Shown: positions 14,906 to 18,501 of the stretch, piece by piece
Position numbering within the stretch: position 1 is the stretch's first letter
Layout: every line of letters starts with the position of its first letter
Origin: Anaerolineae bacterium
GTDB lineage: Bacteria; Chloroflexota; Anaerolineae; JAAYZQ01
Direction of reading: 5' to 3'
DNA length: 18,501 bases
Assembly (NCBI GenBank): GCA_016929795.1
Contig: JAFGIA010000361.1
Span: forward strand, 1-18,501
Made by a program: the position numbers and the translations under genes
Notes under the pieces: model-generated
Told to the model about the DNA's origin: nothing
The model's database searches: none
Seen by the model: the letters and a program-made list of their open reading frames with translations, nothing else

Positions 14906-17058
14906 GGTAAGGAATAGGGGGCGTGATACTCGGCGGCAAGCACGCCCGTCTCACTTGCCAGCGACAGCGATAGGCGCCCGGCTGCCGGCACGTCGCCGTC
15001 GAGGGGCACGTCGTGCAGGAAGACACGGCCGGGAACGAGGCTGACCTGCTGCCGCCAGCGCTCCTGGCCGTCGAGCGATAGGACGACGTCGCCGGTCCAG
15101 CGCTGCGTCGTGGCGACGGCCAGGTGGGCCTGGCGACCGGCGGCCGTCAGATTCAGCGCCGCCAGCGCGTTGGCATAGCGCAGGCCACCGAGGCCGGCGA
15201 CAGGGTACCACGTTTCGGTCCACTCGACGTGACCGCCGGGCGGGATGGTGACGCTCGTGTCAAAGGTGGGCGCGGCGCCGCCGTGCATCTCGACATAACT
15301 CGACCCATCGTCGGTCCAGTTGCTGGCCGGGATCGGATCGAGCCAGCCAAAGGCAAAGATCTTGGCGCCAGGTGTGTTTGCGGCAGAGAAGGTGCGGACG
15401 ATGCCTTCGTCGTGCCCCTCGTCGTACACGGCCATGAAATCGCCGGCGGCGGGATCTTGGAAAAAGCCGAGCCAGCGGTTCCAGTTGCCCAGGCGGCTAT
15501 AGTCGATGCCGTTGGCGATAGGCCAATCCATGCGGGCACCCGGTGGGGGCAAGGTGTCGTCGCCTCGACTGTGGACGGTGACCGACGTGATCGCGTCGGC
15601 AAGTTGGAAGCGTAGATCGGCCGATGGCGAGTTGCCAGGCCCGGGGGCGAGCATGGCGTTGATCCAATACTTGACCGGCACTGCGGCGGAGGTCGGGTTC
15701 TCGATGCGCGGGCGGATGGTAAAAGCGCTGGCCCCGGCTTCGAGGCGGACCGCGACGACGGCCCGGACGCGATCGGTGGCCGTCGAGTCGCGCAGCAGAA
15801 CCGTGACCCCGCTCGCGTCGGGTTCTGTTTCGATCTGCCACGGCACACCCCACTCGTAGCCGTGCTCTTCGACGGGCAGGCACCATTCGATGCCACCCAC
15901 CGCCAGCCACCAGCCCTGCTCAGGCGGTCCCCAGGGACTCGGCTTGAGGACAGGGTTGCGGTAGGTCTCGCGGTGGCCCGTGGGCTTGTAGACGATCTCG
16001 TACAGGCGGCCGCCCAGCTCTGGCAGGAAGGTGAGTGCCAGGTATTCGTTCTCGACGATCAGTGTCTGATAGGTGGCGTCAGACGGCACCGGACTGGACG
16101 CGTCATAGGCGCCACGGTCGAGGATGGGATAAGAGATGTTGTACTGGGCGTTGTGGCCCATGGTCAGGAACCCGGCATAGGGGTAGGTCGAGATGGTGAC
16201 CTGGCCCTGGCGCACGACGACTGGGGAAGGGGGAGGGGTGGATGACGGGGGCGGTGTTGGCGTGTGGGTCGGCGTCGGCTCACTGGCAGGCGTGCAGGTG
16301 GGCGGCAGCGTGGGGATGGGAACCATGCCCTGGAAGACGTTGTTCTCCTCGTTCGATTCCTCTACCTCGTCGTCGACGTCAAGCACGATGCGTGTCTCGC
16401 TGCCGTAGGCATAGTTGGGAAACCAGGGCGAGATGGTGCCGCCGGCAGGGATGGTGGCGGTGACGGGGTAGCGGACGTCGTTCAGCTCGAGGAGAAAGGG
16501 GCCGGATGGTGAGCCCCCCTCGTTGGCGATCGTGATCCGCGAGCCAAGCTGGGTGGATGTATAGTCGCAGTCACCGCCCGTTTCGAGCGTGGTGTAGACG
16601 CTGCGCACGAGCAGGTCAGGCAGCGGAAGGCCGTCGTTGGGGAGGGTGGGGAGGAAGGCGCCGGCCCGCGGCGTGTCGTCGGGTAGGGGGGTGGCGAGAG
16701 GGATCAGGTCGTCGTCGAGGGTGACTGCCTCGCCGGGGGGCAGATCGACGCTTTTTCCCAGCGGCTCGTAGCCATCGAGCTCGACGCGGACGGTGTAGGA
16801 GCCGGCCGGCAGGTCGAGCGAGACAGGCGAAGTGCCGCTGCGCAGGCCGTCGACCAGGACGCGGGCGCCCGCCGGGCGCACGTCGACGTGCAGGCGCGCC
16901 ATGGCCGGGGTGGCGGCGGGCGTATCGAGTGCCCGGCGCGGACTGCAGTGGCCCAGGCCGGCCAGCAGGAACAGGGCGACCAGCGTCAGCAGGAGCCGGG
17001 TGCCTGTTTCGAGCCAGGAGCCGGCGTCGGTGCGGCTCGCCTCGTCGATATTCTTCAT
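14902..17058 (-). CDS. Exported PEGA / CARDB / DUF5107-like multidomain protein
   Basis: A 718-residue surface protein. The N-terminus has a signal or anchor helix (about 21-37, LLLTLVALFLLAGLG) followed by Cys38, although the lipobox is poor (LGHC). A PEGA domain follows (about 55-115, PAGARVLVDGLRSG and LPAGSYTVRVELDGYEP), then a CARDB-like beta domain (about 148-245, ending DEVEESNEENNVFQG). A Pro/Thr-rich linker follows (about 250-280). The large C-terminal region (from about 285) contains GGRLYEIVYKPTGHRETYRNPVLK and GWWLAVGGIEWCLPVEEHG and resembles DUF5107, with possible carbohydrate relevance (galactose-mutarotase-like folds are common in such regions). I chose the ATG at 17058 because a TATAAT ends seven bases upstream; the longer frame to 17127 would begin before the promoter. 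There is no Shine-Dalgarno, which fits a leaderless mRNA. Confidence 0.85.
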   Translation of the reverse strand: MKNIDEASRTDAGSWLETGTRLLLTLVALFLLAGLGHCSPRRALDTPAATPAMARLHVDVRPAGARVLVDGLRSGTSPVSLDLPAGSYTVRVELDGYEPLGKSVDLPPGEAVTLDDDLIPLATPLPDDTPRAGAFLPTLPNDGLPLPDLLVRSVYTTLETGGDCDYTSTQLGSRITIANEGGSPSGPFLLELNDVRYPVTATIPAGGTISPWFPNYAYGSETRIVLDVDDEVEESNEENNVFQGMVPIPTLPPTCTPASEPTPTHTPTPPPSSTPPPSPVVVRQGQVTISTYPYAGFLTMGHNAQYNISYPILDRGAYDASSPVPSDATYQTLIVENEYLALTFLPELGGRLYEIVYKPTGHRETYRNPVLKPSPWGPPEQGWWLAVGGIEWCLPVEEHGYEWGVPWQIETEPDASGVTVLLRDSTATDRVRAVVAVRLEAGASAFTIRPRIENPTSAAVPVKYWINAMLAPGPGNSPSADLRFQLADAITSVTVHSRGDDTLPPPGARMDWPIANGIDYSRLGNWNRWLGFFQDPAAGDFMAVYDEGHDEGIVRTFSAANTPGAKIFAFGWLDPIPASNWTDDGSSYVEMHGGAAPTFDTSVTIPPGGHVEWTETWYPVAGLGGLRYANALAALNLTAAGRQAHLAVATTQRWTGDVVLSLDGQERWRQQVSLVPGRVFLHDVPLDGDVPAAGRLSLSLASETGVLAAEYHAPYSLP

Positions 17059-17065
17059 AAGGCGC

Positions 17066-17093
17066 ATTATACCACGCGGGACAGAGAAAACAA
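17066..17093 (-). promoter_or_regulatory. Extended -10 promoter for a near-leaderless transcript
   Basis: On the minus strand TGGTATAAT (17066-17074) is a perfect extended -10. A weak TTGTTT (17088-17093) lies at a 16-base spacing. The ATG (17058) starts seven bases after the -10, so transcription should begin at or within a base or two of the start codon. It shares the ten bases GTGGTATAAT with the promoter at 1921-1948. Confidence 0.7.
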
Positions 17094-17109
17094 ATTGAGG
17101 GGAGGCAGT

Positions 17110-17152
17110 GGGTGCGGCGCAATGCACACGCCAGGCGCATTGCGCCGCACCC
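17110..17152 (-). terminator. 16-bp stem-loop downstream of the PA14/DUF11 gene
   Basis: GGGTGCGGCGCAATGC (17110-17125) is perfectly complementary to 17137-17152 around an 11-base loop. It begins 26 bases after the stop of the surface-protein gene. On the minus strand a T-rich tract (TTTGTTTTCT) occurs about 15 bases further on, too far for a classical intrinsic terminator, so termination is probable but not certain. It separates that gene from the promoter at 17066-17093. Confidence 0.55.
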
Positions 17153-17178
17153 GGTTGCTGATCAGAGTGGTTTCATCC

Positions 17179-18501
17179 TCACGGGTACTGGCGCAGCACG
17201 ATCGGCAGATAGGTCCGCCATCGTGTCACGACCACACCGGTGGTGACTGGCGTCCCCATCACGGGTGTCAGCACCTGTGTGCAGCGCACGCCATAGTCGC
17301 TGTTGGCGAGCGTGTCGCCCGCCGCGAGCGAGCTGTCGACGCGCACGACTAGGTGGACGGCCAGGGTAGCACCGGCTGCCACCGTCTGGCCTGTCCACCG
17401 TACCTCGCCGCCCACCAGGGCGCCCCCGGCGGTGGCAGACACAAAGGTGGTGCTGACCGGGAGGGTGTCGGTGAGGATCACGCCGGTGGCGTGGGCGTTG
17501 CCGCCGTTGGCCACGACGAGGGTGTAGGTGAGCAGGCCGCCGGCCTCGACTGGATCCGGGGCGGCAGTCTTGGTCACGCTGAGCATGGGTGTGCTCTCGA
17601 CGACCGTGGTCACCGGGCTGCCGGTGGCGGTGGCGCCCTCGGCGCTCTCCACGCCATACGCCAGGTTGCTGATCAGGGTGCCATTGGTCAGCGGTGTGGT
17701 GACCGTGACGGCAAAGGTGACGGTCAGCTCCTGTCCGGCGGCCACTGTCTTGCCCGTCCACCGTACCTCGCCGCCCACCAGGGTGCCGCCCTCATCCGCC
17801 CGGGCGAAGGCCGTGTCCGCCGGGAGGGTGTCGGTGATGGTGACGCCTGTGGCCTGCGTGTTGCCCAGGTTCTCGACGACGAGGGTGTAGGTCAGGAGAT
17901 CTCCCGCCTCCACCGGGTCCGGCGCAGCCGTCTTTTGGATTCTGAGGTCGGGGCCGGGCAGCGTGCCGTTCCCGGCGCCCGAGTAATTGAGGCCAAACTC
18001 GCTGCCATGCGCCGTATCGTAGACCGCTGGCTGGCTGAGCACGGCCCCATCGTTCGCGAACAGGGCGTAATGGATGCGCCATTCGTTGTCCTGCCACGTC
18101 AGCACGGCATTGTCGTCGCCATCGCGCGTCAATGAAGGAGAATAGTTCTCGTCGGAGGCCGGGTTGAGGAGCAGATGCTGCCAGGTCAGTTGCGCCCAGG
18201 CAGCCCCTTCGTGCTCGTGCATCTCCATCTCGACGTCGTGTGGGCCTTCCGCGAGGGACACGAGCGCCTGCCAGTAGGTGCAGCATTCATCCCAATGGTC
18301 CATGACGAGCTGATCGTCGATCCAGAGGCGGCTGCCGTCGTCGCTGCCCATGGTGAACCCGTAGGTGCCTGCTGGCACGGTGATGGTTCCCGTCCAGCGC
18401 ACGGAAAAATAGTCGTCATTCACGGCCGGGTCGGGGGAGCCCAGATCCCATTGGAAGCTGATCGTGTCATCCGTCCTGACCAGAACCGGCGGCTCGGTGA
18501 G
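17179..18501 (-). CDS. Secreted PA14-DUF11-DUF11 surface protein, C-terminal part
   Basis: The frame is open to the window edge, so the start and signal peptide are missing; 440 residues are visible. The apparent GTG start at 18423 is only an internal Val. Residues 1-110 are a PA14-type domain (DDYFSVRWTGTITVPAGTYGF, SDDGSRLWIDDQLVMDHW, EMEMHEHEGAAWAQLTW), a carbohydrate-binding fold. An unassigned 75-residue stretch follows. Two DUF11 beta-sandwich repeats (about 186-306 and 307-427) each start with KTAAPDPVEAG and share GGEVRWTG. The repeats have a 121-residue period and 28 identical bases (17393-17420, 17756-17783), which suggests a recent duplication. The chain ends with a short linker and RTYLPIVLRQYP, similar to a C-terminal tail I associate with exported Chloroflexota proteins. 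It is probably an adhesin or cell-envelope protein. Confidence 0.88.
   Translation of the reverse strand, partial: LTEPPVLVRTDDTISFQWDLGSPDPAVNDDYFSVRWTGTITVPAGTYGFTMGSDDGSRLWIDDQLVMDHWDECCTYWQALVSLAEGPHDVEMEMHEHEGAAWAQLTWQHLLLNPASDENYSPSLTRDGDDNAVLTWQDNEWRIHYALFANDGAVLSQPAVYDTAHGSEFGLNYSGAGNGTLPGPDLRIQKTAAPDPVEAGDLLTYTLVVENLGNTQATGVTITDTLPADTAFARADEGGTLVGGEVRWTGKTVAAGQELTVTFAVTVTTPLTNGTLISNLAYGVESAEGATATGSPVTTVVESTPMLSVTKTAAPDPVEAGGLLTYTLVVANGGNAHATGVILTDTLPVSTTFVSATAGGALVGGEVRWTGQTVAAGATLAVHLVVRVDSSLAAGDTLANSDYGVRCTQVLTPVMGTPVTTGVVVTRWRTYLPIVLRQYP
17393..17783. repeat. In-frame DUF11 duplication with a 28-bp identical segment
   Basis: Bases 17393-17420 recur exactly at 17756-17783, 363 bases (121 codons) apart. 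Both encode the GGEVRWTG core of a DUF11 domain, and flanking parts are similar in sequence. Confidence 0.85.

Noticed and set aside
16208..16270. Purine-rich plus-strand tract as a separate repeat
   Set aside because: It is the complement of the Pro/Thr linker codons of the PEGA/DUF5107-like protein and needs no other explanation.
1..18501. CRISPR array, tRNA, rRNA or insertion sequence
   Set aside because: I found no regularly spaced direct repeats, tRNA-like cloverleaf, rRNA segments or transposase motifs on either strand by reading.

Overview
The window is GC-rich bacterial DNA, and every gene I can support lies on the minus strand. I infer a Chloroflexota (Anaerolineae-like) organism. 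The hints are a PA14/DUF11 surface protein with a C-terminal YLPIVLR tail, a PEGA/CARDB/DUF5107-type exported protein, a membrane TPR plus beta-propeller protein, and acyl-CoA mutase catalytic subunits without a fused B12 domain. No rRNA or marker gene confirms this.

In transcription order (high to low coordinates) the layout is as follows. (1) 18501-17179: the C-terminal part of a secreted adhesin-like protein, cut by the window edge and followed by a 16-bp stem-loop. (2) 17058-11061: a probable operon starting at an extended -10 promoter so close to the ATG that the mRNA should be almost leaderless. It holds a PEGA/CARDB/DUF5107-like exported protein, a membrane TPR/beta-propeller protein coupled to it by an ATGA overlap, an RmlD-like sugar nucleotide reductase, and a family 2 glycosyltransferase. 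(3) 10851-10229: a VapBC-type toxin-antitoxin pair with its own promoter. (4) 10189-2102: a central carbon block. It holds triosephosphate isomerase, a 12S/PccB-type carboxyltransferase, a TPR protein, a cupin, a 5S/OadA-type carboxyltransferase, a biotin carrier protein, methylmalonyl-CoA mutase and methylmalonyl-CoA epimerase. (5) 2101-1868: an intergenic region with two large palindromes and a strong promoter. (6) 1867-1: a second acyl-CoA mutase and the start of a small antitoxin-like gene.

The metabolic genes fit together. The 12S, 5S and biotin carrier subunits match the three subunit types of methylmalonyl-CoA:pyruvate transcarboxylase, and no biotin carboxylase is present. Epimerase and mutase then link methylmalonyl-CoA to succinyl-CoA. 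Together they make a Wood-Werkman-type propionate/succinate module, although a propionyl-CoA carboxylase using a biotin carboxylase encoded elsewhere is equally possible.

The most informative observation is that the two mutases are not equivalent. The one at 2539-4242 has the Tyr/Arg pair of methylmalonyl-CoA mutase. The one at 188-1867 has Phe89/Gln207, the signature of isobutyryl-CoA mutase. Neither carries a cobalamin-binding domain, so a separate B12 subunit must come from elsewhere.
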